This document shows, piece by piece, positions 25,095-33,201 of a stretch of DNA of 64,000 nt. The stretch is from positions 4,154,001 to 4,218,000 of the forward strand of contig NZ_LT629740.1 in the NCBI RefSeq assembly GCF_900105165.1. The letters are read 5' to 3'. A program made the translations under genes and the position numbers. Source of the DNA: Mucilaginibacter mallensis (GTDB lineage: Bacteria; Bacteroidota; Bacteroidia; Sphingobacteriales; Sphingobacteriaceae). Numbering within the stretch: the first letter of the stretch is position 1; every line of letters starts with the position of its first letter. The notes below the pieces were generated by a model. The model saw nothing but the letters and a program-made list of their open reading frames with translations. It was not told the DNA's origin and did not search any database.

Positions 25095-26180
25095 ATGAAA
25101 ATTGTACTAAGCCTCATTTTATCATTTTCTTTAATCCATTGCTTTGCCCAGGAAGTACAAAAGAAAGAAGCGACGCTATATATAATTGATAGTATCCCTC
25201 TTATTAATGATCCTGATGAAAACTCGGGTAACATAACTAATAATGACATTGACCATGTAACTGTTGCTACTAATGCAGATGAAATAAAAGCAGCTGGTTA
25301 TCCATCAATTGATAAGATCATTTATATTATTACTAAAGAGTATGCAAAACGGCCCGATGATATAAAGAAAATCCCCACAACAAAATTGATGGAGAGAAAA
25401 GATGGTGTGTGGTATATGAAAGATGCAACATCACCATACAGCGGGAAATTTATTGATTATTACTTGAATGGAAAAATACAAGGAGAAGGTGTACTGAAGG
25501 ATGGAGTGGTTAATGGTTCACGCACTACATACTATCAAAATGGAAATAAAAATCTTATGAGGAATTACGTGAACGGAGTAGCCCAAGGCTATTCAGAAGA
25601 ATACTTTCAAAATGGGAACCTCAGGCAAAAAGGCAGCTTTAAAGATGGCAAAGATGACGGACTGTGGATAGACTACTACTCTACAGGAGCAATTAAAAGG
25701 CAATGTAATTTTGTAAATCTTATACCCGATATGACAAAAGATGAAAAGAAGTTTTATGATCTGCAAAATAAGGCACAAGAATTAATGCAGGCCGAAGATT
25801 ATAAAGGTGCTATTAAAAAGTTAGACGAAGCGGAGAAATTAAACAGTAAATATGCCGATGTATATTTTTACCGGGGCACAGCCAAATTAGATAATCTTGA
25901 TTTTGACAATGCGGTAACCGACTTTGATAAGGCTATTGAACTTGAACCTTTATATATGGAAGCAATTGCCAACAGGGCATTTGCCCGTATCCGGAAATAT
26001 GAATTCAAAAGCAGTCGTACTTTAAGCAGTAACAATGAAGTAACCGTATTAGCCACCAAAGATAAAGTGGAGATTCCCGCCGATGAAAAAGTTAAGATCT
26101 GTAACGATCTTAACAAAAGCGTTGAACTTGGAGATAACAAAGACATGATACTTGATGCCATAAAAAATTATTGCAACTAA
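25095..26180 (+). CDS. Secreted protein with MORN-like repeats and TPR repeats
   Basis: The 361-residue protein has a signal peptide (cleavage near HCFAQ). The middle (about 110-215) has three to four YwqK/MORN-like repeats (YYLNGKIQGEGVLKDGVVNG, YYQNGNKNLMRNYVNGVAQG, YFQNGNLRQKGSFKDGKDDG). The end (about 230-310) has TPR pairs (AQELMQAEDYKGAIKKLDEA and VYFYRGTAKLDNLDFDNAVT). Such combinations are probable protein-interaction scaffolds in the periplasm. No enzymatic motif is seen. Convergent with the putative porin gene, with only 30 bp between the stops. ATG 25095 is chosen because it starts the signal peptide. Confidence 0.8.
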   Translation: MKIVLSLILSFSLIHCFAQEVQKKEATLYIIDSIPLINDPDENSGNITNNDIDHVTVATNADEIKAAGYPSIDKIIYIITKEYAKRPDDIKKIPTTKLMERKDGVWYMKDATSPYSGKFIDYYLNGKIQGEGVLKDGVVNGSRTTYYQNGNKNLMRNYVNGVAQGYSEEYFQNGNLRQKGSFKDGKDDGLWIDYYSTGAIKRQCNFVNLIPDMTKDEKKFYDLQNKAQELMQAEDYKGAIKKLDEAEKLNSKYADVYFYRGTAKLDNLDFDNAVTDFDKAIELEPLYMEAIANRAFARIRKYEFKSSRTLSSNNEVTVLATKDKVEIPADEKVKICNDLNKSVELGDNKDMILDAIKNYCN

Positions 26181-26210
26181 ATAACATGGTAATCCATCTC
26201 TTCGGGTAGG

Positions 26211-28334
26211 CTAATTAAAGAATGTCCACGCTACCCCAAACTTAAGCTGGGCATCCTGCATAGGGTAACGGTTTACAGTATAAAAACCTTTGCTGAACAG
26301 GCCCTGGTTAGCATATTCATAAGCCACAAAAATATTGGTGCGGTATAGCGTAGCCTTTATAAACACGTTTGCAACCGGGTATGATGAATAAGTGATACTT
26401 GGCCCGTTATAAAACTGCTCTATCCCTACTGCGTATGATGGTGCTACATAGGGTGTATTATACCTTACATCGGTACCAATATTGGTATTCAACACGTTAA
26501 AAAGCAGCTTTGAATAATACAGGCTGGTGTAAGTATAAGCCTCGGGAGTACGCAATACATCGGGGTTATCGGTTTTTTGATATACCAGTATATTATCAAA
26601 ATGCCACCTGCGCCATGCCAGGTTCTTGCTCAACGTTACTTTAAGTAAATTAATCGGGCTTGTTAATTGTGCCGGGTGAGCATCATTGCTGTTATCGGTA
26701 GCTGTAAAATACAGGTAGTCTGACAATAAAAAATATTCGATTTTTAAATCAAGCTGCAGGGCATTATTAATATAGTTAAATGAAAAACTGTTTGTTTTTT
26801 GGTTAGCGAAGCTATTATGAAAAATATAATGGTTTGATACCCAATCCGTATATATTAATGCTGGTGTACTACTTTGCGTATAGGCATCCAGTATTATCTT
26901 ACCCGCATAATTGCCGCCGGCAATCATCAGCTTTGCATCATATATAAAATCACCAAAATCGCGCCCCTGTACAATCTGATTTACATTTCCTTCAAACGCC
27001 GCCTTGTCGCTTAATTTGTAGGTTAGCCTCCCTTTTAACGTAAGATCCTGAAATGTAGTTTTATTTTGTACTGTGGCTACCTGTGTAACTTTAGCACCCA
27101 CTTTATTTATGGTTGAATCGCTCACATATTGCGCATAACTATAAATATCCTGCGTTAGGCCCAAGTCGAGCTTTGCTTCATTTTTTACAGATTTTTGAGC
27201 TTTGCTGCGCAGATAAAAACTATAGGAGAAATCGTTTTGCAAATGCGTTACCACCAATGAATCGCGTGAACGGTTATAGCTATAATAATAATCAGGGAAT
27301 ACATGGGCGGTATCAGCATCATTTTGCAGGAAATTGTATTTACGCACATTGTAGTAAAATGTATAAGCCACGCGCTGTGTAGGCAATATTTTTGACACAT
27401 CACCCGCTTTTTTTACGGTATCAATATGGCCGATATAATAACTCTGTTTCAGATAAAAGCCATTGTCTTTCCAGTTTTCCCAGGTATTGGGCAGCTTTAC
27501 AGGCGTATTGGCTTTACTAAAAGCTAGGCTGGGCGGTGTAGTAAAAATATCATCATACTGCGATGCTAAAGAACCTGTTTCAGGCGACTTTAAATTATTA
27601 TATATTAAATTACCCAATAAGTTATAGCGCTTATCTTTCGACTCATACCAGGTAAATAAGGCGGCATTAATATCGCTAACATTTTGTGCCAGTAGGCCCG
27701 CGTTACTATAATCGCCCTTTGAGCCAATAAAGTTTAAATTAAAACCAAAGTTCCAGTTAGGCTTAATATTTTGTGTGTGAATAGCCTTGAAGATCTGCTC
27801 TGCTTTCCCCCCTGACACCATGGACAGCACTGTATATGGCACCCTGGCATTGTAATAGTTAATATCCTCAGGATTTAGTAAATAAGCATCCAACGCATGC
27901 AGGCCTACATCAAAACCTATTGTTTTATCGGGCACAAACAACATATCTTTCTCTGATCGGCCTGTATTACCCAAATTAATTTTAGGATCGCCCGGCTGAT
28001 AAAGCGGGCTATAATTCTCAAAATTTTTAATACCTGTATCAAGCGGAAAAGTTTGTGAACTATCCCTTAATAAACGCTCACTGGTTACCCTGATGAATTT
28101 AGAAGTAAAAATTACACTATCGCGTTTATTTTCCTCCTTTTTACGCAGCGTATCCAATTCCTGGTCGGTAGTCAACGTCTGTGTTGTTTTTCGGGCAGTG
28201 TCAGAAAAATTAGAACGTTGCTGCTGCTGTCCCGGATAATTTGACTGATTAGTTTGTGAGTACTGGGCAAAAGCTGCCTGGGCCGATATACATATCAGCA
28301 ATATTAAAAAGTATTTTAGCTTCTTATAAGGCAT
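26211..28334 (-). CDS. Putative outer-membrane porin (PF14121-like)
   Basis: The 707-residue protein has a signal peptide ending SAQAAFA, a Gln/Asn-rich linker (SNYPGQQQQRSNFSDTARKT) and a long barrel region with alternating aromatic strands to the C-terminal TFFN. The layout matches the Bacteroidota 'putative porin' family (PF14121 in my memory). Substrate and role are unknown. The ATG overlaps the stop of the purine nucleoside phosphorylase gene (TGATG), indicating translational coupling and making it the last gene of the lpxK-PNP-porin operon. A TTG three bases upstream is ignored. Confidence 0.82.
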   Translation of the reverse strand: MPYKKLKYFLILLICISAQAAFAQYSQTNQSNYPGQQQQRSNFSDTARKTTQTLTTDQELDTLRKKEENKRDSVIFTSKFIRVTSERLLRDSSQTFPLDTGIKNFENYSPLYQPGDPKINLGNTGRSEKDMLFVPDKTIGFDVGLHALDAYLLNPEDINYYNARVPYTVLSMVSGGKAEQIFKAIHTQNIKPNWNFGFNLNFIGSKGDYSNAGLLAQNVSDINAALFTWYESKDKRYNLLGNLIYNNLKSPETGSLASQYDDIFTTPPSLAFSKANTPVKLPNTWENWKDNGFYLKQSYYIGHIDTVKKAGDVSKILPTQRVAYTFYYNVRKYNFLQNDADTAHVFPDYYYSYNRSRDSLVVTHLQNDFSYSFYLRSKAQKSVKNEAKLDLGLTQDIYSYAQYVSDSTINKVGAKVTQVATVQNKTTFQDLTLKGRLTYKLSDKAAFEGNVNQIVQGRDFGDFIYDAKLMIAGGNYAGKIILDAYTQSSTPALIYTDWVSNHYIFHNSFANQKTNSFSFNYINNALQLDLKIEYFLLSDYLYFTATDNSNDAHPAQLTSPINLLKVTLSKNLAWRRWHFDNILVYQKTDNPDVLRTPEAYTYTSLYYSKLLFNVLNTNIGTDVRYNTPYVAPSYAVGIEQFYNGPSITYSSYPVANVFIKATLYRTNIFVAYEYANQGLFSKGFYTVNRYPMQDAQLKFGVAWTFFN

Positions 28335-29149
28335 CAAAGACCGGCAATTAATTCTTTAAGTATCAATGTTAGTTTGGGTTCTGCTTCCTGTGCTATCGCT
28401 ATAATTTCATCTATTGATACTGGCTGCAACTCTTCATTAAAACCCTCATCAGTAAGTACCGATATAGCAAATACCGGTAAACCCATGTGGTTAGCTACAA
28501 TAATCTCGGGGACGGTACTCATGCCAACAGCATCGCCGCCAATTATCCGCAAGTACCTGTATTCCGCTTTAGTTTCCAAATTTGGGCCAGTTACAGCTAC
28601 ATAAACTCCCTTATGGCATGCAATATTGTTAGCTGCGGCAATATCCAAAGCTTTATTTATAAGTGTGCGCTCATAAGGCCTGCTCATATCCGGAAAACGC
28701 GGACCAAGCTCTTCCTCATTTCTGCCAACCAGCGGGTTCTGCGGTTGCAGATTAATATGGTCGTTGATCACCATCAGGTCGCCCTTTTTAAAATCAGGGT
28801 TAAGCGAACCACTGGCGTTTGATACCAGTAATGTTTTTATACCCAGCATTTTCATCACCCGCACCGGGAAGGTGATCTGCTGCATATTATAACCCTCATA
28901 ATAATGTAAACGGCCCTGCATTGCCACTACCTTTTTGCCGGCAAGCGTACCAAATATCAGTTTACCTGAGTGAAATTCGAGCGTAGAAATAGGAAAATCG
29001 GGGATATTGCCATACATCAGCTGCTTTTCAACCTCAATTTCCTTTACCAGTGCGCCAAGGCCGGTACCTAAAATTATACCCACCTCTGGTTCAAAATCAC
29101 CAATGCGGTGTTTAATATAGTTGGTGGTGTTTAATATACTATCTAACAT
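28334..29149 (-). CDS. Purine-nucleoside phosphorylase
   Basis: The enzyme cleaves purine nucleosides with phosphate to base and ribose 1-phosphate. The 271 residues follow the trimeric PNP (PNP/MTAP class) pattern: VGIILGTGLGALVKEI, HSGKLIFGTLAGKKVVAMQG, GRLHYYEGYNMQQITFP, VSNASGSLNPDFKKGDLMVI, a base-recognition segment VAVTGPNLETKAEYRYLRI and GGDAVGMSTVPEIIVANHMG. The start ATG 29149 lies inside the end of lpxK (11-bp overlap), while the stop overlaps the porin ATG, so all three genes form a tightly coupled operon. Confidence 0.94.
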   Translation of the reverse strand: MLDSILNTTNYIKHRIGDFEPEVGIILGTGLGALVKEIEVEKQLMYGNIPDFPISTLEFHSGKLIFGTLAGKKVVAMQGRLHYYEGYNMQQITFPVRVMKMLGIKTLLVSNASGSLNPDFKKGDLMVINDHINLQPQNPLVGRNEEELGPRFPDMSRPYERTLINKALDIAAANNIACHKGVYVAVTGPNLETKAEYRYLRIIGGDAVGMSTVPEIIVANHMGLPVFAISVLTDEGFNEELQPVSIDEIIAIAQEAEPKLTLILKELIAGL

Positions 29150-30281
29150 AATTAATAACAAAATTATTAAACTGCTGCTGTGTACCGTTAAGGAAATTTA
29201 CACCTATAGGCATCACTAAAACAGGCAGTTGTTTTACAAGCGGCAACAGTTCATGTTCCACTAAACGCTGCGCATCTTTTTCTGTTGTGATGATCAATTT
29301 ATTTTTTGATGTGCATGCCGAAAATTCACTGGCAAGTTTACTGATATTTTTTAAGCTAAAGCGATGATGATCCGGATAATTATGATGGATAATATGAGAT
29401 GTTCCCCTTTTAATATACCGGATCAACGGATCTGCATTGGCAATCCCCGTTAATAAAAAAACCGTAGTATTACCCGTAATAGAAACATCAGCTGCGTTTC
29501 CCTCTAAATCCTGCAAAGGCTGATAGGCTATAGAAGTAAAAAATACCTGCTGATATTCGAACGGCTTTATCCGCTTTATGATAGTGGATTGTTCATCCGC
29601 GGATAATTCCGCCGGGCATTTACTGATAATAATCACATCGGCCCTCTTACGCCCGCTGAATGGCTCACGCAAATTACCAGCTGGCAATAACAGGTGAGGT
29701 TCATTTACCCGGTTATAATCAAATAATAAAATGCTAAGGCCAGGCTTAACCGCTCTGTGCTGATAAGCATCATCAAGGATGATCAGATCATGCTCATCCT
29801 GCAACTGCTTTATCCCTTCAACCCTTGCCTCGCAAACCGCGACGGTGATATCCGGAAATTTCTGCGCAAACTGCGCCGGTTCATCACCTATTTGCTGGGC
29901 GGTGGTAAGGGTCGTGTGGCGTGTGGCGTGTGGCGTGTGGACAGTTGTAGGTTGTGTGTTGTGTGTTGCAAGTAAATCCGAATTTTCAACTTTTGACTTT
30001 TGACTTTTAACTTTTGACTTAACAACAACGTATCCTTTAGTCGCGCGCCCATACCCCCTGCTCAATGTAGCAAGCTTATATTCATCTTTAAACAAACGGA
30101 TTAGATATTCAGTCATGGGGCTTTTACCCGCACCGCCAACGTCAAGGTTACCAACTGATATCACAGGCACTTCTGCCGAATAGCTTTTAAATATACCCGC
30201 ATCATAACACCAGTTGCGGATAACCACAACCAGTCCGTAGATCAGCGAGAACGGGAATAAAAGCCAACGCAGGTATTTCAT
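29139..30281 (-). CDS. lpxK: Tetraacyldisaccharide 4'-kinase (lipid A synthesis)
   Basis: LpxK phosphorylates the 4' position of the lipid A disaccharide at the inner membrane. The 380 residues start MKYLRWLLFPFSLIYGLVVV (membrane anchor), continue with VGNLDVGGAGKSP (Walker A, about 45-57), LSRGYGR, DEPAQFAQKFPDITVAVCEA, LIILDDAYQHRAVK and AGNLREPFSGRKRADVIIIS, and end normally. Between GYVV and the QIGDEPAQF block there is an insertion of about 40 residues (88-129) encoded by heptamer arrays of three types. In most LpxK proteins I remember, this segment is about ten residues. The ATG 30281 is chosen, since the frame open to 30350 has no other support. Confidence 0.93.
   Translation of the reverse strand: MKYLRWLLFPFSLIYGLVVVIRNWCYDAGIFKSYSAEVPVISVGNLDVGGAGKSPMTEYLIRLFKDEYKLATLSRGYGRATKGYVVVKSKVKSQKSKVENSDLLATHNTQPTTVHTPHATRHTTLTTAQQIGDEPAQFAQKFPDITVAVCEARVEGIKQLQDEHDLIILDDAYQHRAVKPGLSILLFDYNRVNEPHLLLPAGNLREPFSGRKRADVIIISKCPAELSADEQSTIIKRIKPFEYQQVFFTSIAYQPLQDLEGNAADVSITGNTTVFLLTGIANADPLIRYIKRGTSHIIHHNYPDHHRFSLKNISKLASEFSACTSKNKLIITTEKDAQRLVEHELLPLVKQLPVLVMPIGVNFLNGTQQQFNNFVINYVR
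29893..30018 (-). repeat. Heptamer arrays of three kinds within lpxK
   Basis: In coding sense the array first has AAAAGTC/AAAAGTT units (about 30018-29980), then ACACAAC units (about 29970-29950), then CACACGC units (about 29940-29915). It is translated as Lys/Ser/Val/Gln (KSQKSKV-like), then Thr/His/Asn/Pro, then His/Ala/Thr/Arg. There is no in-frame stop. Confidence 0.85.
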
Positions 30282-30378
30282 ATATTGCCGTAAAGATATA
30301 ACGATTTTATTTTTTTCACCCAAAACCATAGCGATGGGTTTAAAACCCATCGTTATTAATTAATTTAATTTTCCCTTT

Positions 30379-30408
30379 ACCCTCTTTCCGGCTTGCCGGA
30401 GAGAGGGT
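30379..30408. repeat. ACCCTCTTT hairpin, copy 1
   Basis: ACCCTCTTTCCGG and CCGGAGAGAGGGT pair around CTTG. The inner tip differs between copies but remains paired: CCGG/CCGG here, GCCGC/GCGGC at 32681-32722, CCCG/CGGG at 38099-38128. Confidence 0.8.
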
Positions 30409-30702
30409 CGACCAGCTCAGCGAAGTCGGGGTGAGTCAACGGAGCGCGTTTATCCCCCCACCTCACCCGACCTCCCGCCCTCCCCTAAACTTAGGCGGAG
30501 GTATCGACGAAGGAGACGGAGGGGGTAAACGGAGCGCGTCGAAGTTCCGCATTAGGGATGGTAAGGGTTTAGCCCGACGAAGGAGGGCCGGAGCGAAGCG
30601 CAGCCCTGAACAGCCCGGGCCGCAGGCAATGCCCTCATTAAGTGATTAGTGTACTTCACCAGCGCATAACACACCCCTAACCCCTCTCAAGAGGGGAACT
30701 GG

Positions 30703-30747
30703 AAATTCCAAATCCAAAATCGAACATTCGAAATCCGAAATCAAAAA
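30703..30747. repeat. Heptamer array with palindrome TCGAACATTCGA
   Basis: The units are AAATTCC, AAATCCA, AAATCGA, ACATTCG, AAATCCG and AAATCAA, which is an almost perfect 7-nt register. It is the reverse complement of the type at 1338-1381. Confidence 0.7.
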
Positions 30748-30800
30748 AACCCACCAATTGTAAAAAAAATCACATGTAACGCAATCGCGACTAAATTTAA

Positions 30801-30831
30801 TTTGACTTTAGGGTCAATAATTTTAGCTTTG
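30801..30831 (+). promoter_or_regulatory. Promoter of sucD with consensus -33 and -7 boxes
   Basis: TTTG at 30801-30804 and TAGCTTTG at 30824-30831 are separated by 19 bases, which is the Bacteroidota sigma-A spacing. The start codon follows 24 bases after the -7 box. Confidence 0.85.
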
Positions 30832-30854
30832 CGCTACTAAATAGAAAAACTACA

Positions 30855-31730
30855 ATGAGTGTTCTTGTAAATAAAGATTCTAAAGTTATTGTTCAGGGTT
30901 TTACCGGTACTGAAGGCTCCTACCACGCATCACAAATGATAGCGTACGGAACACAGGTAGTTGGCGGTGTTACACCTGGTAAAGGTGGACAACAGCACCT
31001 TGACAGGCCTGTATTTAATACAGTTGCCGACGCGGTTGCAAAAACCGGCGCAGATGTATCTATCATATTTGTACCACCGGCTTTTGCCGCTGATGCTATT
31101 ATGGAAGCTGCCGAAGCAGGTATAAAGGTAATTGTTTGTATAACCGAAGGTATCCCAACCAAGGATATGATCCAGGTTAAGGAATACCTTACCGATAAGG
31201 ATTCACGCCTGATAGGCCCTAACTGCCCGGGTATTATTACTGCTGATGAAAGCAAAATTGGTATTATGCCAGGCTTCATCTTCAAAAAAGGTAACGTTGG
31301 TGTAGTTTCAAAATCAGGAACGTTAACCTATGAGGCCGTTGACCAGGTTGTAAAAGCCGGTTTAGGTATCACTACAGCTATAGGTATTGGTGGCGACCCG
31401 ATCATCGGAACCCCAACCAAAGAAGCGGTTGAGTTATTGATGAACGACCCTGAAACTCACGGCATCATTATGATAGGCGAAATTGGTGGAGGCATGGAAG
31501 CTGAAGCTGCACGCTGGATAAAAGCAAACGGCACTAAGCCGGTTGTAGGTTTCATTGCAGGCCAAACAGCGCCTCCGGGCCGCCGTATGGGCCACGCGGG
31601 TGCAATTGTTGGCGGTGCCGATGATACAGCTGCTGCTAAAATGAAGATCATGCGCGAGTGTGGTATCCGCGTAGTTGAATCTCCTGCCGAAATTGGCGCT
31701 GCCATGGCAGAGGAATTAGCTAAACTATAA
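30855..31730 (+). CDS. sucD: Succinyl-CoA synthetase, alpha subunit
   Basis: SucD carries the phosphohistidine of the citric-acid-cycle enzyme that converts succinyl-CoA to succinate with nucleotide formation. The 291 residues have the CoA-binding N-domain (VLVNKDSKVIVQGFTGTEGS, GGVTPGKGGQQH), RLIGPNCPGIITADESKIGI, SKSGTLTYEAVDQV and the active-site histidine in GRRMGHAGAIVGGADDTA (about 247). The sucC beta subunit is not adjacent, so the pair is split. Its own perfect promoter lies upstream. The stop is directly followed by a C-run/G-run repeat. Confidence 0.97.
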   Translation: MSVLVNKDSKVIVQGFTGTEGSYHASQMIAYGTQVVGGVTPGKGGQQHLDRPVFNTVADAVAKTGADVSIIFVPPAFAADAIMEAAEAGIKVIVCITEGIPTKDMIQVKEYLTDKDSRLIGPNCPGIITADESKIGIMPGFIFKKGNVGVVSKSGTLTYEAVDQVVKAGLGITTAIGIGGDPIIGTPTKEAVELLMNDPETHGIIMIGEIGGGMEAEAARWIKANGTKPVVGFIAGQTAPPGRRMGHAGAIVGGADDTAAAKMKIMRECGIRVVESPAEIGAAMAEELAKL

Positions 31731-31753
31731 CCCCCTAGCCCCCTAAAGGGGGA
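31730..31753. repeat. C-run/G-run repeat abutting the sucD stop codon
   Basis: The sucD TAA is followed immediately by CCCCCTAGCCCCCTAAAGGGGG. Confidence 0.75.
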
Positions 31754-32276
31754 ACGAGTAAACATATTTAAAATCCTGGTCGTATGGCTGGGATTTTTTG
31801 TTTGATATAATTTTCCGCAATCCGTCAACCGGACAGCTTCAGCCGAAAACGGGCAGAACGATGGTGGGCTAGGGCGGCTGCAGGGCATAGCAAATTTTGC
31901 AGAAGCAGAGAAAAAAGCGAGCGCAGTAAGGGGCAAAATATTGCAGCCCAGGTTCTGCCTGTTTTGCAGGGCAAAGGCCGGGTGCGCAAAGAAGCATTCC
32001 GGCTGACTTGATTTTTTTGGTTACTTTTTGTATCAAGACAAAAAGTGACGTCTTAGCGACAAGCGATACCATGAGGAAAGTAAGCAGTATGAAAGTTCGC
32101 TCTGCACAGTTTTAGATTGCTTCGTTCCTCGCAATGACGCGTTTCTTCAACCATAATATTACTCCGTCAACCCATTGTAAACATCCTCCCGGCAAACATA
32201 ATCTCCCCTAAAATTGTCGTATATTTATGTACAGTGAAATCACTAATTCACTACATCAATAACTCAATAATTAACA
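31754..32276. other. Gene-free region with mosaic element C
   Basis: Element C (31810-32059) and a REP half (GATTGCTTCGTTCCTCGCAA near 32116) fill most of it. The remainder is the AT-rich msrB upstream region with no clear consensus box. No gene was seen. Confidence 0.65.
31810..32059. repeat. Mosaic element C (shorter copy of A/B)
   Basis: It keeps GGCAGAACGATGGTGG, CAGCCCAGGTTCTGCCTG, AAAGAAGCATTCC, CTTGATTTTTTTGGTTAC and the right hairpin GTTACTTTTTGT/ACAAAAAGTGAC (32030-32059, one wobble pair). The other half is missing or too diverged. Confidence 0.65.
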
Positions 32277-32642
32277 ATGGAATATAATAAATTAACACCC
32301 GACGAAGAATGGGTTATACTGCATAAGGGTACTGAAAGGCCGTTCACCGGCTCTTTATTAAACAACAAGGCTGAGGGAGTTTACGTGTGCAAACGCTGCG
32401 ATACGCCTTTGTATGAATCAGCTACCAAATTTGAATCGCACTGCGGATGGCCAAGCTTTGACGACGAGATCCTAGGATCTGTAAAACGCGTACCCGATGC
32501 CGACGGTCGCCGTGTGGAGATCGTATGCGCCAATTGCGGAGCACACCTCGGCCACGTATTTGAAGGCGAATACCTCACACCAAAAAATGTAAGGCATTGC
32601 GTAAATTCGGTGAGTATGAAATTTGTGCCACTGGTAAAATAA
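32277..32642 (+). CDS. msrB: Peptide-methionine (R)-S-oxide reductase
   Basis: MsrB reduces methionine R-sulfoxide in oxidised proteins. The 121-residue cytoplasmic form has the two zinc pairs CKRCD (about 38) and CANCGAHLGHVF (about 81), the middle segment FESHCGWPSFDDEI and the catalytic cysteine near the end in RHCVNSVSMKFVPL. It is short compared with MsrA-MsrB fusions but complete. The TAA is followed after one base by a C/G-run repeat. Confidence 0.95.
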   Translation: MEYNKLTPDEEWVILHKGTERPFTGSLLNNKAEGVYVCKRCDTPLYESATKFESHCGWPSFDDEILGSVKRVPDADGRRVEIVCANCGAHLGHVFEGEYLTPKNVRHCVNSVSMKFVPLVK

Positions 32643-32913
32643 GCCCCCAGCCCCTAAAGGGGAGTTTGATCAGCACTTGCTCCTATACCCTCTTTGCCGC
32701 TTGCGGCAGAGAGGGTATAGGAGCGAAGCAACGACCGGGTGAGTCAACGAAGCGCGTAAGTAACTGATACAATCAATCAAAACAAAGGTTAACCTCACTA
32801 ATAACTTTACAAACCCAGCCAAGTACTCATTAAATCAACTCAATAAAGTCAACTGTTAACAACTTGTACCTGTTGTTAAAAACTATCACTAACACAATAA
32901 AAGCAGGATGCCT
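32643..32913. other. Intergenic region downstream of msrB with two repeats
   Basis: A C/G-run repeat (32643-32663) next to the stop codon is followed by a long hairpin TCCTATACCCTCTTT/GAGAGGGTATAGGA at 32681-32722, which can serve as the msrB terminator. From 32760 to 32913 the DNA is AT-rich and I see no gene. Confidence 0.6.
32681..32722. repeat. ACCCTCTTT hairpin, copy 2
   Basis: The outer arms TCCTATACCCTCTT and GAGAGGGTATAGGA and the tip GCCGC/GCGGC give a stem of up to 20 pairs, the longest of the three copies. Confidence 0.8.
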
Positions 32914-32921
32914 TATCTTTG
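32914..32921 (+). promoter_or_regulatory. -7 box of the nrdBA riboswitch transcript
   Basis: TATCTTTG matches TAnnTTTG and ends 14 bases before the aptamer. No TTTG is at the expected -33 position. Confidence 0.6.
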
Positions 32922-32935
32922 GATTATAAGTTCTT

Positions 32936-33138
32936 TCAAGCGCTATAAGGGTTACCGGTTTTATTGCCGGCATTAAAAGGGAACCATGTTAAAATCATGG
33001 GCTGACGTGCAACTGTGTGATTAGTAATAAGTTTAATGTTAAAAGTTGAAAGTAAAATTTAGCTATACCAAACTTTACTTTCAACCTTCAACTCACAACT
33101 TTCAACTACAAAGCCAGACACCTGCCTGCATAGCTTGA
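32936..33138 (+). ncRNA. Cobalamin riboswitch upstream of nrdBA
   Basis: The P1 arms TCAAGC (32936-32941) and GCTTGA (33133-33138) close an aptamer with the consensus segments TTGCCGGCATTAAAAGGGAA, TCATGGGCTGACGTGCAACT (the CGCAACTG-type box) and GCCAGACACCTGCCTGC (the CCAGGATACCTGCC-type B12 box). Binding of adenosylcobalamin is expected to lower expression of the B12-independent reductase. A heptamer array forms the variable arm between the last two boxes (33036-33115). Confidence 0.88.
33036..33112. repeat. Heptamer hairpin forming an arm of the nrd riboswitch
   Basis: The perfect 12-bp arms GTTGAAAGTAAA (33045-33056) and TTTACTTTCAAC (33074-33085) lie within units such as TTGAAAG, TTCAACC, TTCAACT and TTCAACT. 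The metE riboswitch has GTTGTTGCC/GGCAACAAC at the same place. Confidence 0.85.
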
Positions 33139-33201
33139 CGAAACTTTCACGAATAAGGTTTTGCCAAAAGATAAGTCTACCGTAGCTTCAATCATGAACG
33201 C

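Larger units (their letters stand above)
30282..30854. other. Gene-free region with covarying hairpin, repeats and sucD promoter
   Basis: It contains a CCCTCTTT hairpin (30379-30408), a GC-rich block near 30440-30640 that yields a spurious short frame, a C/G-run repeat at 30665-30697, a heptamer run with TCGAACATTCGA at 30720-30731, and the sucD promoter. Confidence 0.7.

Noticed and set aside
30431..30649. 72-codon open frame with Pro/Gly/Arg-rich product
   Set aside because: Its whole length is repeat DNA; equivalent GC-rich blocks produce such frames by chance. No coding signal.
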